From NCBI GenBank assembly GCA_025517565.1, contig JAOPKD010000022.1:1-34847 (forward strand): a DNA stretch of 34,847 bases, written 5' to 3'. The stretch is from Halapricum hydrolyticum (GTDB taxonomy: Archaea; Halobacteriota; Halobacteria; Halobacteriales; Haloarculaceae). A model generated the notes under the pieces. That model was not told where the DNA came from. It worked only from the letters and a program-made list of their open reading frames with translations, and searched no databases. The position numbers were made by a program, and so were the translations under genes. Of the stretch, positions 7,975-15,410 are shown piece by piece (position 1 is the stretch's first letter; every line of letters begins with the position of its first letter).

Positions 7975-9629
7975 GTTCTGATGCAGAAGAACCCCTGGGA
8001 GAGGTCGATGCTCCGGATCGACAGCAGGGGACGCTTGCCTACTGGGGGCCGGCCATCGCCGTGAGCCTGTCGATGTTCATCGCAGTCATCGATTCGACCC
8101 TGATGAACGTCGCGATCCCCGCTATCGTCTCGGACCTGGACACCACCGTCTCCGTCGTCCAGGGTGCGATCGCGGTCTATTCGCTCGTGATGGCGGCGCT
8201 GATGCTGCCTGGCGGGAAGCTCCCGTCGATTTACGGCGTTCGGCGGCTCATGCAGGGGACGCTCGTCGTCTACGCCGCCGGGACGCTGCTAGCAGCCGTC
8301 AGCTGGAGCCCCGCCGTCCTGTACTTCGGCTGGTCCCTCGTCGAAGGTGCTGCGGCCGCCGTGTTGATGCCACTGACGTTCACTGTCCTCATCGTCACCT
8401 ACGATGGGAAAGACCGCGCGAGGGCCCTCGGGGTGCTGGCGGGCGTGAGCGCGGCGGGCGCGGCCGTCGGCCCAATATTTGGTGGGGCGTTGACGACGTT
8501 CGCGAGCTGGCGGTGGGGGTTCGCCCTCGAGGCGGTCGTCGTCGCCGTCGCGCTGGTGTTCGTTCGCTACGTGAGCGCCGCCCCGCTGACGTCCGACCCC
8601 GACCCGCTTGACGTCGGGGGGACCGTGCTCTCCGTCGTCGGCGCGACGTCACTCGTCGTCGGCTTCCTCCTCGCCGGCAAGTTCGGGTGGCTGGTCGCGA
8701 CGCGCCCGTTCGTTGCCTTCGGCGTCCAGTTCAACCCCTTCGGGACATCGCCGGCGCTGTGGACCATCGGCCTGGGCCTGCTTGCGTTCGCCGCATTCGT
8801 CCAGTACGAGTACCGCCTCGAGCGGGCGGGCCGTTCGCCGCTCGTCCCGATGGGAATGCTCTCGAACCGCACCTTCACCGCGGGCTCGCTGACCTTCGGC
8901 GCCCGGGCGCTCGTCATGGCCGGGTTCATCTTCATCATCCCAGTGTACCTCCAGTCCGGCCTCGGCTACACCGCCTTCGAGGCCGGGGTCGCGATGCTCC
9001 CGTTCTCCGTCGGGACGCTGCTCGTCTCGACGTTCACCACCGGCTGGCGCGCGTACGTGACGCCGAAGACCCTCGTCCAGGTCGGGGCTGTGCTGATCGG
9101 CGTCGGCCTCCTGTTGCTGTTCCAGGACACGAACCCGGACCAGACGGTGCGGAGCATGGCCGTCCCGATGGCGGTCGTCGGCGTCGGCATCGGGCTCATG
9201 ACGCCGCAGCTCGTCAACTCGACGCTGTCGGCGGTCCCCCAGGCGAACTCCTCGGAGGCCTCGGGCGTCATGAACGCGACTGGGATGTTGGCGTACGCGC
9301 TCGGGACGGCAATCGTTGGCGCCTTCCTGCTCGGGCAGTTCTACCGTGGCGTGATAGAGGGCACGTTCCGGGCGACCGGCGCCGCAGTGTCGGTGTCCCG
9401 ACGCGACGAACTCGCCCTGGCACTGCAACAGGCCGCAGAGACGGCGACCGAGGCGACCCGACAGGCGTTCCTCGCCGGGTTGACCCCTGCAGAGCGGGCA
9501 CTGCTCGACGGGGTCTTCGAGGCCGCATTCGTCGGTGCCCAGCGCGCGACGTTGCTCCTCCTTTTCATATTCGTGTTGGTCACGCTCGTGGTTTCGACGT
9601 TCTTACCACGTCGCCCCGGGGATTCCTGA
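7971..9629 (+). CDS. MFS transporter, DHA2 (EmrB/QacA) type
   Basis: A 552-residue carrier with about 14 predicted membrane helices, the number typical of the DHA2 drug:H+ antiporter group. The N-terminal helix reads DSTLMNVAIPAIVSDL, a strong family hallmark, followed by a motif-A-like loop (GGKLPSIYGVRRLM). A long hydrophilic loop near residues 455-510 precedes the last helix. The likely role is proton-driven export of a lipophilic or organic compound. The four-base overlap with DUF389 is unusual and suggests a shared task. Substrate unknown. Confidence 0.85.
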   Translation: MSSDAEEPLGEVDAPDRQQGTLAYWGPAIAVSLSMFIAVIDSTLMNVAIPAIVSDLDTTVSVVQGAIAVYSLVMAALMLPGGKLPSIYGVRRLMQGTLVVYAAGTLLAAVSWSPAVLYFGWSLVEGAAAAVLMPLTFTVLIVTYDGKDRARALGVLAGVSAAGAAVGPIFGGALTTFASWRWGFALEAVVVAVALVFVRYVSAAPLTSDPDPLDVGGTVLSVVGATSLVVGFLLAGKFGWLVATRPFVAFGVQFNPFGTSPALWTIGLGLLAFAAFVQYEYRLERAGRSPLVPMGMLSNRTFTAGSLTFGARALVMAGFIFIIPVYLQSGLGYTAFEAGVAMLPFSVGTLLVSTFTTGWRAYVTPKTLVQVGAVLIGVGLLLLFQDTNPDQTVRSMAVPMAVVGVGIGLMTPQLVNSTLSAVPQANSSEASGVMNATGMLAYALGTAIVGAFLLGQFYRGVIEGTFRATGAAVSVSRRDELALALQQAAETATEATRQAFLAGLTPAERALLDGVFEAAFVGAQRATLLLLFIFVLVTLVVSTFLPRRPGDS

Positions 9630-9759
9630 TAAATCAAGACCGACCACGATACGCCTATCTCCTGTTTTGAACACTCGAAGGTGACTGCTTCTTGAAGAAA
9701 CACGTGCAAGACACGAGCGTTGTATACACCACGGGCATCCAGACCTCACAGACAGATAG

Positions 9760-9958
9760 GTACTCCCGGCGGACTTCATCTCAGGATCGTCATCACCGAC
9801 TATTCCCCGAAGTTCCGGCGGGAAAGGGTCTCACTGTAGATATGCTGTCTTGAAAATAGGCCCTAGGCAAAGCCACACATATTTTCATAAATTCATTCCA
9901 TAGCATACGCAAAATGTACGCCCGGAACACTACCGGGCGAGTTTCTACTAGTAGGGTC
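9760..9958 (+). repeat. Intergenic repeat family, copy B
   Basis: Starts GTACTCCCGGCGGACTT and runs to the core TTTCTACTAGTAGG. A TATA-like ACATATTTTC (about 9877-9886) lies about 33 bp before ATGTACGCC (9914). Shares TAGCATAC-x-CAAAATGTACG with copy D. The surrounding 9630-10015 gap holds no gene. Confidence 0.6.
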
Positions 9959-10015
9959 GCTGAAAGTGTATTAGGGAGTCTGAGCGACTCACTCCCACAA
10001 TATCAATACAATCGG

Positions 10016-10359
10016 TCAGATCCATGGGTCGAGTTCTTCTCGACCGCCGAACGCATCTCGGTTCGGGTACGTATCGACCATCGAAATAAGACCAGCCGCA
10101 ACCAGATACGCAGGCATCGTATCGTCGTAGAGCAGAACGACACCAGCGTGAGTCGCCGATGGTAAACCACCGAAATCTTTCACATCGCTCGTCACAATAA
10201 TCAGTTGGTTGTCCCGTGCGTACGGGAGAACATCTTCTTCGTCGTCAGCACCCTGCCAAAGCGCATCGCGGACGTGCTCGGCGCGAATCCCTTCTTTTCC
10301 AGATACGTTGCTGTCTTTGGATCGATATTCTCGTCGAGGAGGAATTGCCACCCAGTCAT
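10016..10359 (-). pseudogene. DUF5615 PIN-like toxin, frameshifted
   Basis: The N-terminal part, MTGWQFLLDENIDPKTATYL, reads in one frame from ATG 10359. The rest, from GIRAEHVRDALWQGADDE to the end, reads in another. The break lies near 10289-10298, where AAAAGAAGGG on the minus strand appears to lack one G. Restoring it gives a 114-residue protein of normal length. DUF5615 proteins are PIN-like putative RNases with an early Asp (LLDEN) and a later Asp pair (TSDVKDFG), both kept here. It begins one base after the stop of the DUF433 gene, the usual antitoxin partner. The frameshift is either real inactivation or a sequencing error. Confidence 0.75.
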
Positions 10360-10360
10360 C

Positions 10361-10654
10361 TCAGGCGCTGTCCGGGTCAACAGCCTCGGGTCGGACAATC
10401 GACTCGCGGAAGTCTTCCATGGCGTCGTCACGTTCCTGTTCTACGTTACGCATTTCTCGCGGGTGGTCGTGATAGTACGCCAGCGCGTGATAGATGTCGG
10501 CCACATCGAGATCGTACCGATCCGCAATAGCTTCGGGATCTTCACTGCGTTCTTCGACGAGGGCGTACACCTGACGGACGCTGATTCGTCTCCCGTGGAT
10601 ATGAGGTTCACTCATGAGATCGCGGGCAACCCGTCGGGTGTCTCTCTCAGCCAT
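10361..10654 (-). CDS. DUF433 family antitoxin
   Basis: A 97-residue protein with the DUF433 pattern: GEP-like HIHGRRISVRQVYALVEE, then a winged-helix segment (PEAIADRYDLDVADIYHALAYYHDHP). DUF433 proteins are DNA-binding-like antitoxins commonly paired with DUF5615. Here the toxin gene follows after one base. A TATATA lies right at the ATG (10653-10658), which might favour the in-frame ATG at 10615, but family similarity reaches upstream of that Met, so the longer form is kept. Expected to repress its own operon and neutralise the toxin. Confidence 0.75.
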   Translation of the reverse strand: MAERDTRRVARDLMSEPHIHGRRISVRQVYALVEERSEDPEAIADRYDLDVADIYHALAYYHDHPREMRNVEQERDDAMEDFRESIVRPEAVDPDSA

Positions 10655-10816
10655 ATATAATAGTGGGAACTACTCCCGCAAAAACGTACTGTTGATTGGA
10701 ATGAGTGTGTATCGAGTTGTCTACGGACATACGCCAAGCGGATTAAGACATTTCACTACTGGAACCGTCGAAAACGGCGGGTACGGGGCCAAAGAGAGTG
10801 GAAACATTTTGGTAGA

Positions 10817-10919
10817 GCTTTTGCAAGCGAGCGCCGCGTCCCGCGGGCCGTACAGGCGACTCGCGGGTCGCCCGTACAACGAAGCGAGCGCTGCAAAAGG
10901 TCGTAGTGTGCGCCCGCGG
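10817..10919 (+). repeat. Hairpin element HE1
   Basis: Outer arms CTTTTGCA/TGCAAAAG (10818-10825 and 10892-10899) enclose a nested hairpin GTACaGGCGAC/GTCGCCcGTAC (about 10850-10876). It is followed by GGTCGTAGTGTGCGCCCGC and the repeat core at 10920. HE2 at 14831-14903 has the same outer plan and the same 3' tail. Confidence 0.65.
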
Positions 10920-11114
10920 ACACTACCGGGCGAGTTTCTACTAATAGGCTCAGTGGAACTGACCTTGAGTGCTTAAGGCCTTAAACCGCATACTCTGGCA
11001 CGAGTATCATGGGGAGGGCCATTAGCAGTATCGTCCTTCGAATGCGTGTATGATCGGTCGTGATTTCGAGAGCCTGTCGAGATCTCGTCAGAAGGTGCGT
11101 GCAAGATACAGAGG
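10920..11114 (+). repeat. 195-bp near-identical duplication, copy 2 (repeat copy C)
   Basis: Copy of 3391-3585 with four visible substitutions and no gaps. It contains the perfect palindrome TTAAGGCCTTAA. Unlike copies A, B and D it lacks the upstream TATA-bearing half, which is replaced by hairpin element HE1. Confidence 0.85.
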
Positions 11115-11138
11115 ATAGGTTCAGCATGCGGACCCGTG

Positions 11139-11178
11139 CCTTTATTGCTGTCGATATCCTACACTATAGATAGTGTAG
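11139..11178 (+). promoter_or_regulatory. Promoter with palindromic operator for the monooxygenase-fold gene
   Basis: A TATA-like CCTTTATTG (about 11139-11147) is followed by CTACACTATAGATAGTGTAG at 11159-11178: nine-base perfect arms with two central bases. The palindrome covers the expected transcription start and ends four bases before the ATG, a classic repressor position. The regulator is not encoded adjacent to it. Confidence 0.65.
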
Positions 11179-11182
11179 AATA

Positions 11183-11461
11183 ATGACGTATCTCATAGGA
11201 AAATCCATGGTAAAGGACTTTGAAGAGTGGCATTCGTCGTTCCACGACAACGAGTCTTATCGCGCTGAGCACGGAGAACGGGGCTACCAGGTCTTCCAGT
11301 CGGCGGATGACCCAAACGAAGTGATCGTCCTCTTCGAGTGGGACGAGAATGAAGACCCTCGTGCGTTCTTCGAATCCGAGGAAATGCATGAGAGAATGAG
11401 TGAAGCTGGTTTGACTGGCCGCCCCGACACAACCGTGCTGGAGTTAGTCGACGAAAAGTAG
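11183..11461 (+). CDS. Small dimeric alpha-beta barrel protein (antibiotic-biosynthesis-monooxygenase-like)
   Basis: A 92-residue acidic protein with the ferredoxin-like pattern of the dimeric alpha-beta barrel superfamily: strand YLIGKSMV, helix FEEWHSSFHD, strand GYQVFQSADDPNEVIVLFEW, helix FFESEEMHERMSEAG, final strand TTVLELV. Such proteins act as quinol monooxygenases, cyclases or small-ligand enzymes. The exact reaction is not predictable. The ATG at 11183 follows a strong palindrome. The alpha/beta hydrolase starts 60 bp downstream and is probably in the same transcript, suggesting a small detoxification or redox-response unit. Confidence 0.65.
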   Translation: MTYLIGKSMVKDFEEWHSSFHDNESYRAEHGERGYQVFQSADDPNEVIVLFEWDENEDPRAFFESEEMHERMSEAGLTGRPDTTVLELVDEK

Positions 11462-11521
11462 AGTCAGAGCCCCCCTGCGTAATGAGACTGACTGAGTGGG
11501 GCGCTGGAAAGGAGAGATCAC

Positions 11522-12358
11522 ATGACTAACGCAACAAAGCCGGACGAAGAAACAGAGATGGAGACAGTTACGTCCGCAGATGGGACTGAGATCGCGTACG
11601 AACGGTCGGGGAGTGGACCACCGCTCGTCCTCGTCCACGGGGCGATGTTTGATCGGTCGATATGGGAAATCGGCGATGTCCGTTCTACGCTCGCGGAACA
11701 TACGACGGTCTACGCCATTGACCGACGGAATCACGGCGACAGCGCGTCTGCTGACGATTGTAGTCCGGACGCACAGATTGCCGACGTGGTGGCGGTCGTC
11801 GAGTCGATCGACGACCCGGTCCACCTGCTTGGGCATTCCTCAGGAGCCAACTATGCGTTATGGGCGGCCCTGCGAACCGACAATATCCGTAGCGTGATCC
11901 CGCACGAGCCTGCTGCCCCGCCAGACGAGGACATTAGAGCCGTCCTCAAAGAGACGATGGAAAAGACGATTGCGTTGATAGAACAGGGGCAGAACGAGCA
12001 GGCGCTCACGATGGTCCTCAACGACTTCGTGGACATCGCGCCGGATGAACTTACCGAGCTTCGCTCATCACCGGTCTGGGACGCCCACGTGGATACATTC
12101 CATCAAACCCTCCTGCCCGAGTTGGAAGGGGCCGGGGAGTTCGACTGGTGGGATCTCACACCGTTCGAAGAGCTATCCACCCCGACGTTACTGCCCGTCG
12201 GGAGCGAGAGCTCCCACAAACGCATGGCCGAACGACTCCACGAAATGTTACCGAACAGCCAACTCGCTACCGTGGAGGGGTATGGACACTTTGTGCATAT
12301 CGTCGCCCCAGACCGCTACACCGATGAAGTGCTGTCCTTCATCAGCGAAGTGGACTAA
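11522..12358 (+). CDS. Alpha/beta hydrolase
   Basis: A 278-residue hydrolase of standard length. It shows the oxyanion-loop motif LVLVHGAMFD (about 36-45), the DRRNHGDS segment, the nucleophile elbow GHSSG (Ser near residue 107), and the late catalytic His in GYGHFVHIV. An acidic partner is expected around PVGSESSHK. Substrate is unknown; family members hydrolyse esters, lactones, epoxides or C-C bonds. A later ATG at 11558 (METVTSADG) lies nearer the conserved fold and could be the true start. Follows the monooxygenase-fold gene on the same strand. Confidence 0.8.
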   Translation: MTNATKPDEETEMETVTSADGTEIAYERSGSGPPLVLVHGAMFDRSIWEIGDVRSTLAEHTTVYAIDRRNHGDSASADDCSPDAQIADVVAVVESIDDPVHLLGHSSGANYALWAALRTDNIRSVIPHEPAAPPDEDIRAVLKETMEKTIALIEQGQNEQALTMVLNDFVDIAPDELTELRSSPVWDAHVDTFHQTLLPELEGAGEFDWWDLTPFEELSTPTLLPVGSESSHKRMAERLHEMLPNSQLATVEGYGHFVHIVAPDRYTDEVLSFISEVD

Positions 12359-12562
12359 GCTAGATTTTCCCGACACAGGGGCTCTGTGGAGCATTCGCAC
12401 TATCAATTCAGCAGGTCCTGATCCGAGCTACTCGACTGCTATCAGGAGTGGTGTGCTAGAAAGAGAGGATGAAGCCAGCAAACAGGGAGTCTAAGCGCAT
12501 CATTCTCGCGATCTCCGTTCTCACCTGCGTATCCCCATGGCGAGACCAATAGATGGGATCGG

Positions 12563-13476
12563 TCACCGATAGAGGCTACGATACTTGGCGAGTTCGGCGG
12601 CTATTTTGCGGCTTTCGAGGAGCGCGAACCCGGCGACGATGATACCGAAGCCTACGAGTGCGAGAGGTTGTATCCGCTCGTCAAGCAGCAGCCACCCGAT
12701 ACCGATGGCAACGACCGGTGTGAGATACGTCGTCAGGCTCGCCTTCAGTGCTCCCACTTCGCCCATCAGCGCGAGATACGTGACGAGCCCGACTGCCCCG
12801 ACGACGAGACCGAGGTAGTCCACCGTGGCCACGGCCAGTGGTGTTGGTTGGGTGCTGGCGACCGACTCACCGACCGCGATCGCAAACACGACGTGGACGG
12901 TCCCCCCGATCACCATCGCCCAGCCGGTGAGTGCTGGGACTGGTATAGTGGGGCGGCTCCGTCGGACCAGGACTGTTCCGAGCGCGACGACGGCCACGCC
13001 GGCAAAAAAGAGCAACTTCCCGACGACTTCCGGGTCGAGGAGGGTCGCGGGGTCCGGGCGGATGACGACCGCGATCCCGACGAAGCCGAGTAGGACACCG
13101 AGATAGTCACGGCCCTCCAGTCGTTCTTCCGGGAGAAGGGGCCACGCGAGAACGCCCGTGACGATGGGTGACAGGCTGAAGATGATAGCGGCGACGCCGG
13201 CGGTGATGAACTGCTGTCCGACGAACCCGAGCCCTGTCCCGCCGATCAGGAACAGCCCTCCGGCGAGTACGCTATCCAATCCTGTCGAGAACGGGGGCGC
13301 CAGTACTCCATCGTCACACCGACGTACACCAACAGGAGAACGGCCGAGAGGTAGCTCCGGGCCGCTGCGAAAAACAGCGGCGGAATGAACGAGAGGCCGG
13401 CTTTGACTGCCGGGAACCCCGTTCCGAACACGAACGTGACGAGGAGAAACAACCCTACAGTCCGGCTTCGTGACAT
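12563..13476 (-). pseudogene. EamA/DMT family transporter, frameshifted
   Basis: Two frames together make one EamA carrier. MSRSRTVGLFLLVTFVFGTG... (from ATG 13476) reads through RPRSRQDWIA near 13270. The remainder, VLAGGLFLIGGTGLGFVGQQF..., continues in another frame to the stop at 12563. The join (about 13265-13285) is explained by loss of one G from GCGG. The repaired protein would be about 304 residues with ten helices and two EamA repeats, normal for drug/metabolite exporters. The downstream frame alone starts at a TTG and would miss the first two to three helices. The transposase fragment lies just upstream. Confidence 0.75.
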
Positions 13477-13507
13477 AGCATGGGATGAGCGTGTCATAGA
13501 ATTCATC

Positions 13508-13708
13508 TCATAGCTTCTCGCAGCACGGATTGTTTCCTCGCTCGTAGTTGGTGATTGCAACGACGAGTCGGAGGCAGAGCACAACGTACACTTCTGTTCG
13601 TGCGTGGACGCGGCCTCGGGCACGTCCGAGCCCGAGGCCGCAGTCCTTGACTGCATCGTTAGTTCGTTCGACGCCTGTCCGGTGGTTGTACGTCTTGTAG
13701 CCAGTCAT
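13508..13708 (-). pseudogene. Transposase C-terminal fragment
   Basis: Residues MTGYKTYNHRTGVERTNDAV, then CGLGLGRARGRVHARTEVY and RLVVAITNYERG, look like the C-terminus of haloarchaeal DDE-type (IS4-like) transposases, which end with this HRT-x-ERTND and RGRVHART pattern. No N-terminal or catalytic DDE region is present upstream, so it is a remnant. It lies 32 bp before the EamA start on the same strand and may have replaced that gene's promoter. Confidence 0.6.
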
Positions 13709-13820
13709 AGAATTATTCACAGCTAAAGTAGAGATGCTCACTGTATGTGCGTATTGCTCATTGAAGCTTTGACCAAGCACCAAAATACTCAATAAGTCGC
13801 GTGTGTTATTTTATACCTGT

Positions 13821-14036
13821 ATGCCTTCTCCAGAATCCGAGACTGAACAATTAGCGTCATCACTTCACCGTGGGCTCTTAGGGCTGCTTCTCGGAATAGT
13901 TGGTATATTTGCTCTCCAATTAGCAGAGAGACTTCTGGTAGGGGAGTACCTGATCGGTATTATCGGTGTAATCGTTACACTTGGGATAGGCTACTGGATA
14001 CTCTCGCTCTTTTTCGAGGGCCTTCAGGAAAGATAA
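13821..14036 (+). CDS. Small two-helix membrane protein, unknown
   Basis: A 71-residue protein with a polar N-terminus (MPSPESETEQLASSLHRG) and two hydrophobic helices (about 18-38 and 43-65), ending FFEGLQER. Similar short membrane proteins occur in many haloarchaea without known function. ATG 13821 is preferred to the GTG at 13803 because a TATA-like TTATTTTATA (about 13806-13815) overlaps the longer form. That TATA is close even to the ATG, so start and promoter remain uncertain. Confidence 0.5.
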   Translation: MPSPESETEQLASSLHRGLLGLLLGIVGIFALQLAERLLVGEYLIGIIGVIVTLGIGYWILSLFFEGLQER

Positions 14037-14165
14037 GCCGGTAGTCTGTTCAACTGTACTGATCGACTCACGAACTCCGTGGGAATCTTTCTATGACACG
14101 CTCTGGGATGGATATTTATCGCAGACGGAGAAAGTTGCTTGGCCGGGTTTACAGGCGGTATAGGA

Positions 14166-14198
14166 GAATGCCCGGGGCTTGACCCCGAGACGATTCAC
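14166..14198 (+). other. Short hairpin of IS200/IS605 right-end type, possible remnant
   Basis: GAATGCCCGGGGCTTGACCC, continuing CGAGACGATTCAC, forms a CGGGG/CCCCG hairpin (14173-14177 and 14183-14187) followed by a TTCAC tail. The form is reminiscent of IS1341-type right ends in haloarchaea. No TnpB coding sequence is attached, so the call is tentative. Confidence 0.25.
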
Positions 14199-14484
14199 AC
14201 CTATGAGTGACGACCCACTGACGCGCAGCAAATGCCGCATACGCGCTTGTATCGAACATTCGCTCCTCTACCAGTGCAACGGGGCCGATTTATATTTCGA
14301 TAACATTATCTCCTGGTCTTGGATTCGTTGATTGTTAACTGTTCACGCTATCGTCCACTTCGTTATCGGTGTTCAGTTCTCCTGCGAGAGAAGGTTCTCG
14401 GCCAGGAAATTCGAAAATATATGCTTGGCAGGTCAGCACTCCTCGCAAACAGGTACCGCTGACCCCCGGTTCTGGCAGTTGCCA

Positions 14485-14684
14485 GTACTCCCGGCCGACC
14501 TCCTGCTACGCCGGGCATCGTCAATTAGTTCACAAAAACAGGAGGAGAAGACGGCAACAACCGGAGAACCTGCGTCTCCGATGGGCAAACGCTGAGGACA
14601 TCTATATTATTTACATATATTTCTAATAGCATACTCAAAATGTACGCCCGCAACACTACCGGGCGAGTTTCTACTAGTAGGCTC
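14485..14684 (+). repeat. Intergenic repeat family, copy D
   Basis: Begins GTACTCCCGGCCGACCT, carries TATA-like CTATATTATTT (about 14601-14611), then ATGTACGCC at 14640 and the core through TAGTAGGCTC. The 18-base motif TGTACGCCCGCAACACTA (14641-14658) recurs with one change at 14886-14903, bracketing the first part of the hairpin array. Confidence 0.6.
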
Positions 14685-14710
14685 GGTGGATGTAGAGTGG
14701 GGGAAATGTT

Positions 14711-15104
14711 CGGCGACCGAGTGGTCCGATGGACCCGGTAGGTCGCCGATTCACTCGCGCGAACGGATGTGAGCGCGAGGCCGACGAGTGACTAAGCGCC
14801 GAAGGCGCGCTGGAGCGAGGAGTGCTTTTGGTCGAGCTTTTACAGGGGAGTGAGCGAAGCGAACGACCGTCGTAAAAGGTCGTAGTGTACGCCCGCGACA
14901 CTAACGACCGACATCATCCCTGGCGGCGTGCCGGGTCAGCCGGGAAACCCTCGTGGCGGGCGGGTCGCTCTACGAGCGACCGAATGCCACGGCGGTGAAC
15001 CGCCGAGGCGGGGGACGCGACGCGTCCAGATCTGCACGATCGGCGTCAGCCGCGAGTGCGAGTGGCGCGACGCGCCACCAAGTGCCGAGACGGCGTCAGC
15101 CGTC
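14711..15104. repeat. Array of consecutive hairpins
   Basis: At least nine separate inverted repeats follow one another. CGGCGACC/GGTCGCCG (14711-14748) has nested GGTCC/GGACC. Then come CTCGCGC/GCGCGAG (14754-14779), GCGCC-gaa-GGCGC (14796-14808), HE2 (14837-14878), GGTCGCTC-tac-GAGCGACC (14963-14981), CGGCGG-tgaa-CCGCCG (14990-15005), GGACGCG-a-CGCGTCC (15013-15027), CGGC-gtca-GCCG (15041-15052), GTGGCGCG-a-CGCGCCAC (15062-15078) and GACGGC-gtca-GCCGTC (15089-15104). No open frame here resembles a protein. Confidence 0.7.
14831..14903 (+). repeat. Hairpin element HE2
   Basis: GGTCGAGCTTTTAC and GTAAAAGGTCGTAG form seven-base arms (14837-14843 and 14872-14878), followed by TAGTGT-N9-ACACTA (14883-14903). 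Same plan and 3' tail as HE1 at 10817-10919, but with a shorter loop. Confidence 0.65.
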
Positions 15105-15230
15105 ACAGCGGGATGTACCGTACCTGGGTTCTCCGTGCCGTCATCGCACCCGTCTGGGAACGCTCTGGCGGGGACTTGTGGTACGCACTGACTAGTTCTC
15201 GGCGGCAGTGGATAAGCCCTTCGCGTGCTG

Positions 15231-15410
15231 TCAGGGCTCGGTCGCCCACGGCCCGATGCCGAGCAGACGACCCGCCAGCCAGCCGACGGCAAACGGCATG
15301 ACGACCGCCAGACATATCACCCCGATCCACCGGAGCGGTGGCGGCTGTAAGACGAGATAGACGAGATACAGGATCCCGACGAGCGGCAAGCTCCGCTGCA
15401 GTAGACTCAT
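15231..15410 (-). CDS. 59-residue two-helix membrane protein coupled to the reductase
   Basis: Reads MSLLQRSLPLVGILYLVYLV... to ...LLGIGPWATEP, with two hydrophobic helices (about 8-24 and 28-52). Its ATG shares the A of the TGA stop of the geranylgeranyl reductase-type gene (TGATG), which strongly supports translation by re-initiation. No known domain. It may anchor or assist the reductase at the membrane, which is inference from coupling alone. Confidence 0.65.
   Translation of the reverse strand: MSLLQRSLPLVGILYLVYLVLQPPPLRWIGVICLAVVMPFAVGWLAGRLLGIGPWATEP

Noticed and set aside
9914..10165. Small frame starting ATGTACGCC in repeat copy B
   Set aside because: Copies A and D diverge in frame after the core, so no peptide is conserved.
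14332..14626. Overlapping short frames in repeat copy D
   Set aside because: They cross the repeat and differ from the other copies; not protein-like.
14936..15292. 118-residue open frame on the minus strand
   Set aside because: Rich in Arg, Pro, Ser and Cys and lies across the hairpin array; unlike the acidic haloarchaeal proteome.
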